Shown here: positions 1-9,275 of the stretch, piece after piece
Numbering within the stretch: the first letter of the stretch is position 1
How the letters are laid out: each line of letters opens with the position of its first letter
From: an uncultured Verrucomicrobiota bacterium
GTDB taxonomy: Bacteria; Verrucomicrobiota; Verrucomicrobiia; Limisphaerales; UBA9464
Assembly (NCBI GenBank): GCA_903939515.1
Contig: CAJAHH010000013.1
Location: forward strand, 1-64,000
Reading direction: 5' to 3'
DNA: 64,000 nucleotides
Notes under the pieces: model-generated
Database searches by the model: none
What the model was told of the DNA's origin: nothing
The model's input: the letters and a program-made list of their open reading frames with translations, nothing else
Translations under genes and position numbers: made by a program

Positions 1-381
1 ATTTCTCCGAAAATGCCACGTCTGCAGACATGGAACACCGCAGAGCAGGCCCACCGCGGACACGGACCGCTCGGAGATCGGTCCCTACCTAGGAAGTCTT
101 TGGGCTGCATCTGGGGGGCCAAAACCCAACTGTCCTTAACGGTGTGAAAACCAATGAAACCTGCCGGTTTAAAAACTACTGGAAATAGCGAGGAACCTAT
201 CAACGCGTGAATTCGGACCCTAAGCCCTAAGAGGAAACCTTCGCGCCACGACCCATCGCCCCGCGGCCTGAGTGAACCCAATTTTCCGTCTCCCGTGTGA
301 ACCGAATTTAGGCAGGTTGCTGCGTCCGTCTTAAACCGTTCGGGTTCCTCCTTGCGGTGACCCCTCCAAACAGCGTTTCGT
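1..381. other. Intergenic/edge region, no gene recognised
   Basis: No convincing reading frame or RNA gene is visible. A 20-base stretch at 178-197 matches 14250-14269 at 18 of 20 positions; both copies lie outside genes, so this may be a fragment of a dispersed intergenic element. The 3' end presumably carries the promoter of the following membrane protein gene, but no clear -35/-10 pair was seen. Confidence 0.4.
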
Positions 382-1077
382 TTGCCCGCGGTGAATCAGG
401 ACTCCTTGTTGACCTCTCTGGCCCGCGTTGTACGCGGGTTGTCCTGCCTTTTCTGGGGACTGCCGTTGGCCTTGCTCGCCTGCACTCGAACCGCCCTCGG
501 TGAATTATGGTCCCAGTTCGGCATCGGCCTGCCGGTGGCTTCCTGCGGACTCATCTGGTTTGGACTGAAGCAATTGGAGCAATTCCAGACCCAAGAACGA
601 GTCTGGGTGCGATCCGTGAATCGGGCCGAGTTGCTGGCTCTGCTGAATCTGGCTCTTTCACCCTTCACTTGGTGGTGGAGCCGACGCCCCGACGTTGCGC
701 TATTCGGTGCGAGCCTCCTGCTCATGCTCTTTTCAGGGCTGGGGTTTCTTCTGGCCTTGAACCATTCGCTCCGTCGTTTGGCCGCCTTGCTTCCGGACGA
801 AACCCTCCGCTCGGACATGCGCCTCTTTACCACCATTAACACCACCCTGCTGAGCACGTTGTTAGCCTTCGCATCCGCATGGACGCTGGCTCGGGAGTTT
901 CAATCTCTCCCGAACCACCTCCAAGAAATCCTCGAAGTTTTGGAGCAAGCCCGAGTGCTCCTGGTGGTCTCCCTGGGACTACTGCCCGTGGCTCTGACCA
1001 TGACACTCGTTTGGAAGGCTAAGGAAGCCATCGTCACCGATGTCTACCGCGGGAACCATCCCGCACGACTTCCATAA
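382..1077 (+). CDS. Uncharacterised multi-pass membrane protein
   Basis: A 231-residue protein with about four to five hydrophobic segments, near residues 20-38, 48-62, 104-128, 150-170 and 190-212. The loops are short and the protein ends in a basic tail. No family is recognised. The start is ambiguous: TTG at 382 or GTG at 391, neither with a strong ribosome binding site. It is transcribed toward the end of the minus-strand operon and the two converge with a gap of about 46 bases. The hydrophobic pattern and continuous frame support a real gene; the function is unknown. Confidence 0.6.
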   Translation: MPAVNQDSLLTSLARVVRGLSCLFWGLPLALLACTRTALGELWSQFGIGLPVASCGLIWFGLKQLEQFQTQERVWVRSVNRAELLALLNLALSPFTWWWSRRPDVALFGASLLLMLFSGLGFLLALNHSLRRLAALLPDETLRSDMRLFTTINTTLLSTLLAFASAWTLAREFQSLPNHLQEILEVLEQARVLLVVSLGLLPVALTMTLVWKAKEAIVTDVYRGNHPARLP

Positions 1078-1082
1078 ACGGC

Positions 1083-1111
1083 CAGTGCCGTGGCATTCCC
1101 ATCCGGCACTG
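1083..1111. terminator. Possible bidirectional hairpin between converging genes
   Basis: An 8-base inverted repeat (CAGTGCCG at 1083-1090 and CGGCACTG at 1104-1111) separated by 13 bases sits in the short gap between two convergent genes. Neither side has a clear T run, so this is only a candidate. Confidence 0.3.
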
Positions 1112-1123
1112 ATGACTCCAAAC

Positions 1124-3988
1124 CTATCGCCCCGCCAAGACCTTCGGGATGTAACCGATGGAAGTCTGGATCGCGTGGGTGCAGGAGCAGCCCGCGCTCG
1201 TCTCCGGAGCCAACAACATTCCTCCCGCCGGGATCATGCTCAGCCAGCACCCAGAACGAATGCCCTCGAATTGGGTCCGTTTGTTGGATTCCAGATCCCA
1301 CATGCCGTGGAAGTGATGACGGAAGAAAATCGCATTGCGACCCGCCGACATCACCCCGCAACCCCGACGCTCGGGCAGATCCTTGCGAACCAAGTCTCCC
1401 GAGGTGAGTTTGAAAGCCCGTTGATCCGAATAATAGGTGTCCCCAATAACCACGGGATGCTGGAGGTGCCCGCTGTGGTGCCCCTTGTCTTCTTTGTGGG
1501 ATTCCGACCAAAGAACACGGCCACCGATGGCGCTGATGATGTCGTCGCCGCTGTCTTGATTCCCACGAGGGGACGGTGCGTTGAAGGCAAAGGTGTGGAA
1601 GTTCTTGGAGGCGTCGGTGCCGGTGACAACGACGGTGTTCTTCCCGTAGACCAAGTAGGTCATGAACTTGCAGGCGCTGAAGTCGTGGGTTTTCTGCCAG
1701 AGTTTCTTTCCGGTCTTTAAATCCAGCGCGACCAACCATTGATCGGTGAGGACATTGGGGTTCTGCCGGGCAAAGGGCGCGGCGATGGCCTCCGGGTTTC
1801 GGCTCTCGAGGAAGAAGAGCATTCCATCACCCAGGGTGATCGTGGAATTGAGAACGGCTCCGCCCGAGTACTGCCAAACCAGTTTGCCCGTCTCCGGATC
1901 CGTGGCGAAAAGCAGGTCGCTGGTCACCCGGGCGATTTGGTCGGCGGCGTACTCCTCGTACCACTCGCCGTCATCCCCCAAATAGGCCGATCCCGGCTTC
2001 ACACGACTCCCGATGAGGAGACCTCCCTCGGCGGCCACGTAGCCCCAGTCCCGGGCCTCCTCGCCGGCGGCCGGAACCGAGTAGCGGCGAGACCGCGCGC
2101 CCGTCTGGGCATCAATCCCCACGCAATGACGCCCGTGAGCCACAAAGAGCCTGTCCCCGGCGGCCGTCATGTTGGAACTGTCGCGGGTGACGTTTGCTCG
2201 GCGAATTTCCGGACAAGAAAACGACCACAAGATGGCACCGTTGTAGGCATCCAAGCCGAACAGGATCCGTTCTCCCTGAATCATCAGGCGCCCGTTGACG
2301 CTCAAGGGAGCCGGATTGCGATTGCCGCGATCAGGCATCGGCCGCGGACCCGGGTCGCCCCACCAAGCCACCTGAAGGTCGCCGCGAACCAAGTCATCCT
2401 GACTACACGAAGAATTGTCGGCGCCGCCATATTGATGAGCCCAATCGCCCGCACCCACCAAACGACCCCGAACCCATCGGTGCCAATCGCCCCCACCTGC
2501 CGCCGGGTTCCACTGAGCCATGTCGGAGCCCATCATCCAACGAGCCCAGGCCTCGGATTGGCGGCGGGGCACCTCGGCCATAAATGCGCCGCCCACGGGT
2601 CGCAACAATCGGTGGATCTCGGCCGCCGGAATTTCTGGCGGAGCACCTGAAGCCACAACGATGAGGTTGGCGGTCAGGCCACCGAAGGGCAGTTGGGCGG
2701 ATTCGGAGCGCATCACCGTGGCTCGTACACCGTAGATGCCCGCCTCGTCCAAACGCGCGCGCAGGCGCTGGATTAATGCGGCATCCTTCTCCACCAAAAC
2801 CACTTCCAGGTCGCTTTGGCGGACCAACTCGATCGCGAGATCAGCATCGGTCGCACCCAGGATCAGCGCATACCCCTGGTGCACCCCGGAGGCCTGAATC
2901 ACCTGTGCCGCGCGGGAGGCTGCGGGCGTTTTCAGAGATACCGCTGGCTGGGCCGGGCGATAGTAAAACGACGAGTCGAAGAGGTACCGACGACTAGTGA
3001 CTCGACGCCCCTCGCGATCCGGGAAAATCAACCGGTAGTGGTACTCCCGATCGGGCAGCAATCCAGTGAGTGTCACCGAATGATTCCGTGTCTGGCCGAC
3101 GCCCGAGCGACGTTGTGTGCCATCGGGCATTTCCAGTTCCAACACCGTCGGTTCATCCGTGAGGGTCTCCCAGGACACGTGCACCGTCGTGCGATCCACC
3201 CAGTCAACGAACGGACCAAAATCGGGCTTGGCGAAGATCGGCTCGGGAGCCGGTTCCGGAAACAAGCGCTTCCGAGCCTCGTAGTGAGACAACAACTCCG
3301 CCGAGGGCACGGCGCGACGGAACAAGCCCACTTCGTGCAAGGCACCGCTCAAACGGAAGTGCTCATCGTCGTCCTGATACGCCCCAATGACCATAGGTCC
3401 GGAAGGGGCATACAAAATGGGACCCGACTGATCGCGACTGGTCGCCACCACTGCGCCATCCACCACTAGGCGCATCTCGGCGCCGTCATACACTCCAGCG
3501 ACATGATACCACCGGTTGGTCTGGAAGGCCGTCGGAGCGGTCAGAAAGGTAATCCGTTGGCCACCTTCGGAGGCGAGGGCGAACGAGAATTTGGATTCGA
3601 CGAATCCCAGCACCCAACCGCGCTCAAAGTCGCCATTGTCCTGCACCTGGCCGATGAACCCACCCCACGGGGTAATGCGGTCGACGCGAACCCAGGCTTC
3701 GGCTGTCAAATCACGCTCGGGCAGCAGCGCCCGATCCGGCGCGTTGGCCACCACAATGCGCTCATCGCGGCCCGGAAGCTCGATCCGCGGTGGACTGGGA
3801 TCCTTCACCAGTCTGGGTTTGCCCACGAAGGTCAACTCCTTGCCGACGGGCGATCGCATGCCCGCGTTCTGTGCCCACTCCGGGGCAAAGACCCAGCGCC
3901 CGATGCGGCCGGTTTCCTGGGCACACAAACTCAGTGCGGTGGAAAGAAGGACGGAGACTCCGAGGCGTATTAAGGAAGCAGAATTCAT
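1124..3988 (-). CDS. LamG / fibronectin-like / methyltransferase-like / PQQ-type beta-propeller fusion protein
   Basis: A secreted multidomain protein of 954 residues. After an N-terminal signal peptide there is a LamG/concanavalin-type domain (about 70-240) and an FN3/phosphatase-N-like beta domain (about 255-345). A Rossmann segment resembling a class I SAM methyltransferase follows (about 360-490; ALILGATDADL then VVLVEKD). The C-terminal half is a PQQ-type propeller with repeats such as DAYNGAILWSF and DPETGKLVWQY, ending in a cysteine-containing segment (GCSCTHAIQ). The start was placed at the ATG at 3988 because it precedes the signal peptide and overlaps the upstream stop as ATGA; a longer frame begins at 4054. 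It is the last gene of the nine-gene operon. Propeller proteins of this kind are often called BamB-like or PQQ-dependent, but the true substrate is unknown. Confidence 0.8.
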   Translation of the reverse strand: MNSASLIRLGVSVLLSTALSLCAQETGRIGRWVFAPEWAQNAGMRSPVGKELTFVGKPRLVKDPSPPRIELPGRDERIVVANAPDRALLPERDLTAEAWVRVDRITPWGGFIGQVQDNGDFERGWVLGFVESKFSFALASEGGQRITFLTAPTAFQTNRWYHVAGVYDGAEMRLVVDGAVVATSRDQSGPILYAPSGPMVIGAYQDDDEHFRLSGALHEVGLFRRAVPSAELLSHYEARKRLFPEPAPEPIFAKPDFGPFVDWVDRTTVHVSWETLTDEPTVLELEMPDGTQRRSGVGQTRNHSVTLTGLLPDREYHYRLIFPDREGRRVTSRRYLFDSSFYYRPAQPAVSLKTPAASRAAQVIQASGVHQGYALILGATDADLAIELVRQSDLEVVLVEKDAALIQRLRARLDEAGIYGVRATVMRSESAQLPFGGLTANLIVVASGAPPEIPAAEIHRLLRPVGGAFMAEVPRRQSEAWARWMMGSDMAQWNPAAGGGDWHRWVRGRLVGAGDWAHQYGGADNSSCSQDDLVRGDLQVAWWGDPGPRPMPDRGNRNPAPLSVNGRLMIQGERILFGLDAYNGAILWSFSCPEIRRANVTRDSSNMTAAGDRLFVAHGRHCVGIDAQTGARSRRYSVPAAGEEARDWGYVAAEGGLLIGSRVKPGSAYLGDDGEWYEEYAADQIARVTSDLLFATDPETGKLVWQYSGGAVLNSTITLGDGMLFFLESRNPEAIAAPFARQNPNVLTDQWLVALDLKTGKKLWQKTHDFSACKFMTYLVYGKNTVVVTGTDASKNFHTFAFNAPSPRGNQDSGDDIISAIGGRVLWSESHKEDKGHHSGHLQHPVVIGDTYYSDQRAFKLTSGDLVRKDLPERRGCGVMSAGRNAIFFRHHFHGMWDLESNKRTQFEGIRSGCWLSMIPAGGMLLAPETSAGCSCTHAIQTSIGYIPKVLAGR

Positions 3989-5412
3989 GGCCGGGAAGAG
4001 GTCGAAGCGTTGGAAGAGGCAGAGGGTTCCGAGGCACTCGGGGAACGAAGGCACAAAACGGCCCCGCGATCGGTGCTAACAAACACCGCGTCATCGGCGG
4101 CGGCCAACCCGTAGGCGATGCCGGGAACCGGAAGTTTCCACCCCAGTTTGCCGGAGGCTACCGGCATGCCAGCCACTTCGCTGGAGCCGCCGAGGATGAG
4201 TGTGTCGCCCGACAAAATCACACAGTGGGGCCAGATCGAAGGCGCCTTCCACAGCAGGCATTGGTCCATGGCCAGGGTGGCTTCATCGAGGCGTTTGCCC
4301 AAGTCGGCCAACTGCTTCTTGATGGCTTCGCGCTCAGCCTCGGTGCCCGCCTTACTGGCCAGGGATTTGGCCTTCTTGGCCAACTCGGCTTGCTGGCGCG
4401 AAATGGATTTCCGCTCGCGCGCCAGTTGCAAATAACGACCCCGATCGAGGGCGCTGATTTCTGAATCCGAGTGCAAGTACGACCGGCTGCCCGTAACGAT
4501 CATGTGGTTGCCCTGGAAGCTAGCTAGTTGATCGGAACTCCCGTCCTCCACCGCTCCCAATTGCCCGGTTTTGCCCGGTCCAAAGACGAGCAAATCATCG
4601 GTCAAGAGGGCGTACGTTCCGCCAGCTCCCTCGACCACGCGCACCCGCTTGCCTGTCGCAATGTCGCAGACAGCTGGATTGTTGCGCCCCGCCGGCACGT
4701 ACAGGCGACTGCGGGACGCCAACAGATAACCCTGAGCCGGGAGGTCATTCTGAACCTGCCGCCAGACTTCCGTTCCGGTACCCGCATCCAATGCGACTAA
4801 GTGAACTCCGTCGGCCGGAAACATTCCCGCGGTCACATACACCTTGCCGTCTTGGACCACCACGGAGGTGCGCACCGGCCAGGCCGAAATGATGCGACTA
4901 TTGCCCGGAATCCGTCGATCCGTCGGGACAGCCCGAGTCTTCCAAATCAACTGTCCATCGTCCGACTTCAGGCAATAGACGCAGCCATCATCGCTCCCGA
5001 AATAAATGCGACCCTCTTGAAGGGTCGGAGCCAATCGGACCGGCCCCTCGGTAAAAAAGCTCCAGAGTACTTTTCCCGATCGGGTATCCAAGCAGCGTAC
5101 CTGATCATCGGCCGAAGAACCGAAGTAGGCCCGAGGTCCGGAGACTACGACATGGAAGGCACGGTCGAAGGCCTGACGGGGCTTTAGATCGAAGACCTTG
5201 TTCCAACCATCCCACTTGGCTTCTCCCTGCCACGCGGGTTGTGGTGGGTGCTTGGATTGCCAAGTCCACGAGACCACGGGCGTCCCGGCCAAACTCTGGG
5301 TGGAGACACCACTGCGAGAATAGTCTCCACGGTAGGTGGGCCAGTCGGCGGCTCGGGCGGAAGCCACGGCCCAGACGGCGGCCGATGTGATCAAAGTGCA
5401 GAATCGGTTCAT
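3985..5412 (-). CDS. PQQ-type beta-propeller protein with internal coiled coil
   Basis: 475 residues with a signal peptide (cleavage likely after ASARA) and the usual opening DWPTYRGDYSRSG. Propeller repeats follow: CLDTRSGKVLW, CLKSDDGQLIWK, ALDAGTGTEVW and others. Near residues 330-385 there is a charged helical insertion rich in Lys, Ala and Glu that looks like a coiled coil inserted into one blade. The C-terminus is Ser-rich. The family is periplasmic and structural; some members are quinoprotein dehydrogenases, but no cofactor ligand set was confirmed. It lies 12 bases after the LolD-like gene and overlaps the next propeller gene by 4 bases, so the two propeller proteins are probably made together. 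Confidence 0.85.
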   Translation of the reverse strand: MNRFCTLITSAAVWAVASARAADWPTYRGDYSRSGVSTQSLAGTPVVSWTWQSKHPPQPAWQGEAKWDGWNKVFDLKPRQAFDRAFHVVVSGPRAYFGSSADDQVRCLDTRSGKVLWSFFTEGPVRLAPTLQEGRIYFGSDDGCVYCLKSDDGQLIWKTRAVPTDRRIPGNSRIISAWPVRTSVVVQDGKVYVTAGMFPADGVHLVALDAGTGTEVWRQVQNDLPAQGYLLASRSRLYVPAGRNNPAVCDIATGKRVRVVEGAGGTYALLTDDLLVFGPGKTGQLGAVEDGSSDQLASFQGNHMIVTGSRSYLHSDSEISALDRGRYLQLARERKSISRQQAELAKKAKSLASKAGTEAEREAIKKQLADLGKRLDEATLAMDQCLLWKAPSIWPHCVILSGDTLILGGSSEVAGMPVASGKLGWKLPVPGIAYGLAAADDAVFVSTDRGAVLCLRSPSASEPSASSNASTSSRP

Positions 5413-5424
5413 GATGCAGAGTCG

Positions 5425-6111
5425 TTACAAAGGGGGAAATGCGGATGGAACCGCCCAGCGCCCGGCCTCCAACCGGAGACGTTGGGTAGCATACCGATTG
5501 GCCTCGGAACCGTGGGTCACCAGCACCACCGTACCGCCAGAGCGACGGTAGTGGTCCAAGTGCTCCAGCACCCGGGCCGCATTGTCGGGATCTAGATTGC
5601 CGGTCGGTTCGTCGGCCAAAATCAATGGTGGTCGTTTGACCAAGGCTCGAGCCAAGGCCACCCGCTGCCGCTCACCCGCACTCAGTGTCGCGGGGTTTGC
5701 GTCACGGCGCTCGGTCAACCCCAGCGCATCGATCCACCGATCGGCTTCCGACAACTCGACAGCACTGCCCGAAGGCAGTCCGGAAAGAACGTTGCGGTGC
5801 ACGCTCAGGTAAGGAACGAGGTGGAATAATTGGAAGACGAAGCCCACCGAACGCGCCCGATATCCGGACCTCTCAACGGCGCTGAGGCGAGTCAACTCCA
5901 CACCGTCGATTCGCAAGGTTCCACGCTCCGCCCGGAGCAGCGCTCCCAACATCAGTAACAAGGTGCTCTTGCCCGATCCGCTCGCGCCTTGGATCACCAC
6001 AAACTCACCGCGCTCCACGCGCAGGGACAAATCGATGACACCGGCCACCACGCCGGGTTTGGAGGCGTAATTCCGGGTGAGGCCCGAAGCTTCGACAAGG
6101 GGGGAGTTCAT
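5425..6111 (-). CDS. ABC transporter ATP-binding protein, LolD/MacB type
   Basis: About 228 residues with all ABC ATPase motifs: Walker [11 protein letters not shown]-loop VFQLFHL, signature LSAGERQRV, Walker [13 protein letters not shown] and switch histidine VTHG. The ADEPTGNLD wording and small size fit the LolD/FtsE/MacB group, which works with FtsX-like permeases rather than with importers. The partner is the FtsX-like gene directly upstream. The start is either ATG 6111, 4 bases after the permease stop, or ATG 6123, which overlaps it; 6111 gives the usual N-terminus. The cargo is unknown. The pair may be a mechanotransmission or lipoprotein-release system rather than a classical transporter. 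Confidence 0.9.
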   Translation of the reverse strand: MNSPLVEASGLTRNYASKPGVVAGVIDLSLRVERGEFVVIQGASGSGKSTLLLMLGALLRAERGTLRIDGVELTRLSAVERSGYRARSVGFVFQLFHLVPYLSVHRNVLSGLPSGSAVELSEADRWIDALGLTERRDANPATLSAGERQRVALARALVKRPPLILADEPTGNLDPDNAARVLEHLDHYRRSGGTVVLVTHGSEANRYATQRLRLEAGRWAVPSAFPPL

Positions 6112-6115
6112 GGCG

Positions 6116-7273
6116 TCATCCATCGGCTCGGAGTGTTTCGGCTGGGTCCTGCGACACCGCCATCATCGCCGGCAGGAAACTGGAGGCGGCCGCGAAGAGC
6201 GGCGTCCAGGTCAGGGCCGGCCCAATCAGAGAGAGATCCATTTTCAACGAGGCCGCCGTCACCGGAAACAGCACAGGCCCCCAGCGCAACGCCACGAGGG
6301 TCCCGACAACCCATCCCAACGCACCGCCTAATCCGCCCAGCAACACCGCCTTGCCCAAGAACAGCGCGGCAATGCGCGAAGAGCCTGTCCCTAAGGCACG
6401 CCAGAGACCGATCTCCACCCGGCGCTGACGCACGTTCAAAATGGCCAGCACCAAAATCCACACGGCCGCCACCAGCAAGGTCATCGGCACGGCGAAGGCG
6501 CTCACCCGTTCCGAGGCCTGACGTTGCTTGGCCCGCGCGTCGGCCAAGGCGCGCATTTGAATTACCCGAGCCTCCGGCAACAATTGCAACAGCGCCTCGC
6601 GGATCTTCGGCAAAGGATCCTGATCGGCTGTGAGGCACAGGCAATCGATGGCCTTGATCTCGCTAATGCGACCCGGCAACCCGAGGGCGATTTGCGCATC
6701 GGACAAGGCGGTGTAAAGCCGCACGTCTTCGTCCGTTCCCGCCTCCAACAGAACCCGTTCCACGCGGAGTGTTCGGCCGGCCACTTCGACGGTTCCACCG
6801 ACCTTCACTCCCAACCGCTCGGCCAGAATGCTCCCGAGTTGAGCCGTTCCCGGGGCGATGCGAAAACCCATGGGCTGTTTCTTTTCACCCGGCCCGACGA
6901 CCGTATCACCCAGTCCCGTGAGCAGGCACTCGTGGCCACCCAGGCGAATGCGCCGTTCCAAGACGGGTGTCAGGTGATTGAAGGTGATGAAGGTCCCAGC
7001 GCCCGCCGCCAAGCGAGTCACGGTGTCCGCCGGCAGCGTGTTCTCCGAATAGCCTTCCAGAAAAAAACGCTCGGGATCGGTGTCCTTGGGAAGAATTCGC
7101 AAGTTGAACCCCATGTCCCGAACCACACGCCGGGTCTCGCGTTCTGCGGCCGCGGTGAGCAGGTGCACGGCCGTAAGCAAGGTCACCGCTCCGGTCAATG
7201 CGACGAGCATCAGCGCGGAATTGAGGCGGGAGTGCCACCCTTCCCTCAAAATGTTCTGGAGAGTGAAGTTCAT
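6116..7273 (-). CDS. FtsX/MacB-like ABC transporter permease
   Basis: 385 residues. One transmembrane helix lies near the N-terminus (SALMLVALTGAVTLLTAVHLL), followed by a large extracytoplasmic MacB-PCD-like domain (about 50-260). Three C-terminal helices form the FtsX core (about 265-385). This is the type VII ABC layout. ATG 7273 was chosen because it overlaps the upstream stop as ATGA and leaves a short cytoplasmic N-terminus; the frame itself is open up to 7348. It pairs with the LolD-like ATPase downstream and is coupled to the unknown two-anchor protein upstream, suggesting a three-part envelope machine. Confidence 0.85.
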   Translation of the reverse strand: MNFTLQNILREGWHSRLNSALMLVALTGAVTLLTAVHLLTAAAERETRRVVRDMGFNLRILPKDTDPERFFLEGYSENTLPADTVTRLAAGAGTFITFNHLTPVLERRIRLGGHECLLTGLGDTVVGPGEKKQPMGFRIAPGTAQLGSILAERLGVKVGGTVEVAGRTLRVERVLLEAGTDEDVRLYTALSDAQIALGLPGRISEIKAIDCLCLTADQDPLPKIREALLQLLPEARVIQMRALADARAKQRQASERVSAFAVPMTLLVAAVWILVLAILNVRQRRVEIGLWRALGTGSSRIAALFLGKAVLLGGLGGALGWVVGTLVALRWGPVLFPVTAASLKMDLSLIGPALTWTPLFAAASSFLPAMMAVSQDPAETLRADG

Positions 7274-8475
7274 CGCTTGGACGCACGAAACCAAAGACCG
7301 AGACCCGCAGCAAAGAAGGCGGTCAAAGCCCCCGCCAAGACGAACCAAAGGCCGCGACCCGGGTTCGTTGGCGTAGGAGCGGGCGGTGGCTTCGACAGCG
7401 CGGTCGATGAGGTCAACGCCGTCGGAGCGATCGCAGCACTCGGGTCCGTCGAAGTCGCGGAAGTAGCCGGAGCAGCCTGAGTATTCGATGGCTCGGCTGG
7501 ATCAGATTCCGACCCGGTCGCCGTTTCGACCGACTCCTCGGAGTAACCCAGCGAGGTCCCGGATGAGGGCGGCCGACGACGCCCAGGATTCTGAGGTCCG
7601 CGTTCAACAATGCGGCTAATTTCGGCGCGCACCATCGGGTTGCCCGGATCAAAGCCCAGCGTGTCCAAGGCGGCCTGCTGCAACTCGCGTCCCCAACGCC
7701 CGGGCAGGAGCGGTCCCTTCAACCAGGCCCGATCCAAATCGCATTCGCAGTCCTGACCAATGAGCAGTAACCGATCCCGCAAGGCCGTTTGGGTGATGAG
7801 CGGCCCTTCCAAGGGTAAACCCAACCGACGTCCTCGACCAAAAACAAGGACCACCCGAGGTGACTCGATGGACGCAGGATCCAAGCCCAAACCCCAGACC
7901 AGCCCTCTCTCGGCCGCCTGTTCCTTCAACGACACGGCCACCAATTGCGGCGGAGTCTCCACGGGCTTGGGCATCGAAGACAGCAACCGCGCCGTGGCGG
8001 TAATGGCGGAGTCGACATCCTGACGGACTCGGGCATTGGCCACCCCATCGGTGCCTTCGAGCAATAAAACCAGCGCGTAAGCACGGAGCCCTTCGCGATA
8101 CACCCGCTCCCGTAGCGGCGACGTCACCGCCATCTCGACGCCCCGCAGCACCGCCGTTGCATCGGAAGGATTCGGCAACGGCAGGCTCAGGATGCGCCCT
8201 TCCACATCGCGCAAGTACAACCCAGCAGCGCGCGGGAAGCCCCCGCCCGTGGGATCTTCGTCCCAAACAATGTTGGAATCGCGCAGCAGCGATTCGGCCT
8301 TGGAACGCACTTCCGCCGAAGCTCCCGATTCGGTCACCCATCGCAATCGATAGGCTTCTAGTCCCAGATCCACAAAGCCGGTGTCGCGGACCGAGTAGCG
8401 GCACGCCCAGGCGGACACAGCGACAAAAAACACGAACCACCCCATCCTCTGCCGGAATCGATTCCAACCCTTCAT
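7270..8475 (-). CDS. Uncharacterised protein with N- and C-terminal membrane anchors
   Basis: 401 residues, no family recognised. It has a signal-anchor-like helix near residues 12-25, then an extracytoplasmic region of roughly 270 residues with mixed alpha/beta character. A 70-residue linker rich in Pro, Ser, Thr and Ala follows (about 300-370), then one C-terminal helix (GLWFVLAGALTAFFAAGLGLWF) and a basic end. A pair of close cysteines (CEC) occurs near residue 240. It overlaps the MoeB-like gene and the FtsX-like gene by 4 bases each, so it is locked into the operon. The topology suggests a periplasmic domain tethered by a flexible linker. It may be an accessory subunit of the neighbouring ABC pair; this is inference. 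Confidence 0.7.
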   Translation of the reverse strand: MKGWNRFRQRMGWFVFFVAVSAWACRYSVRDTGFVDLGLEAYRLRWVTESGASAEVRSKAESLLRDSNIVWDEDPTGGGFPRAAGLYLRDVEGRILSLPLPNPSDATAVLRGVEMAVTSPLRERVYREGLRAYALVLLLEGTDGVANARVRQDVDSAITATARLLSSMPKPVETPPQLVAVSLKEQAAERGLVWGLGLDPASIESPRVVLVFGRGRRLGLPLEGPLITQTALRDRLLLIGQDCECDLDRAWLKGPLLPGRWGRELQQAALDTLGFDPGNPMVRAEISRIVERGPQNPGRRRPPSSGTSLGYSEESVETATGSESDPAEPSNTQAAPATSATSTDPSAAIAPTALTSSTALSKPPPAPTPTNPGRGLWFVLAGALTAFFAAGLGLWFRASKR

Positions 8476-9275
8476 AATACCTTACCTCCAGTGCCTTGAG
8501 CACAGTCCACACAGCCGGGAATCCGCCCGATCTTCAACCGGGACATCCGATAAGTTCGCAAATCGAAGGTCAGCAATCTCCCCGCCAGAGGAGGCGCACA
8601 CCCGGTGATGACCTTGATGGCCTCAAGGGCAGCCATCCCTCCGGCCGTTCCCGAGACGGCCCCGAGCACGGGAAATTTCCGCATCCATGTCGGGCTTTGC
8701 TGCGGGTACAGGCACCGCAGGCATCCGGTGACTCCCGGCACGAATGTGGTCAGGTGAAACTCCAGATCATAGACGGCCGCTTCCACCATCGGCCTCCCCT
8801 GACGCAGGGCCTCGCGGTTCATCAAATAGCGCTCTTCAAAGAGTGGGGCGCAATCCACCACGACGTCGGCCAGGCCCACCAATCGCGCGGCATTGCCTTC
8901 CGAGATGTTGGCCGGCTCGGCTACGATTTCTACCCGCGGATTCAAGGCCTTCAAGCGCGCCACGGCGCAGTCGATGCGAGGCTTGCCAATGTTGTCATGG
9001 GTCATGAGCAATTGGCGGTTGAGGTCGTCGGACCGCAAATTGCCTCCGTGGGCGAGAATTAACCGCCCGACTCCGGCCGCCGCCAATTCAAAGGCCACCA
9101 TGCCTCCCAGTCCGCCCACGCGAGACACCAGCACCGAGGCCCCCTTGAGACGGCGCTGGGCCAACTCACCAAAGCCGCCCACAGGAATTTGCCAGCCGTA
9201 GGCCTCCACCTCATCGGTGGTCAGCTCGGGCAATCGGGCCACCTCGGCTAGAAGCTCAGGATTCAAGGCGTCCAT
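8472..9275 (-). CDS. MoeB/ThiF/HesA-family E1-like protein, divergent
   Basis: 267 residues with a Rossmann E1-like fold. The glycine-rich loop is at 54-58 (GGLGG), the DDLNRQ helix at 83-88, and two zinc-binding Cys pairs sit at 185/188 and 255/258. Canonical MoeB activates the C-terminus of MoaD with ATP for molybdopterin synthesis; its place in an operon with modABC suggests a molybdenum cofactor role. Several usual nucleotide-site residues look changed: the acidic residue after the second strand is replaced by the HGG of HGGNL (76-80), and the conserved Asp of the DCTDN motif is Pro in DCAPL (141-145). The gene overlaps modC by 20 bases and the next gene by 4. It could be a specialised E1-like or an inactive paralogue. 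Confidence 0.75.
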   Translation of the reverse strand: MDALNPELLAEVARLPELTTDEVEAYGWQIPVGGFGELAQRRLKGASVLVSRVGGLGGMVAFELAAAGVGRLILAHGGNLRSDDLNRQLLMTHDNIGKPRIDCAVARLKALNPRVEIVAEPANISEGNAARLVGLADVVVDCAPLFEERYLMNREALRQGRPMVEAAVYDLEFHLTTFVPGVTGCLRCLYPQQSPTWMRKFPVLGAVSGTAGGMAALEAIKVITGCAPPLAGRLLTFDLRTYRMSRLKIGRIPGCVDCAQGTGGKVL

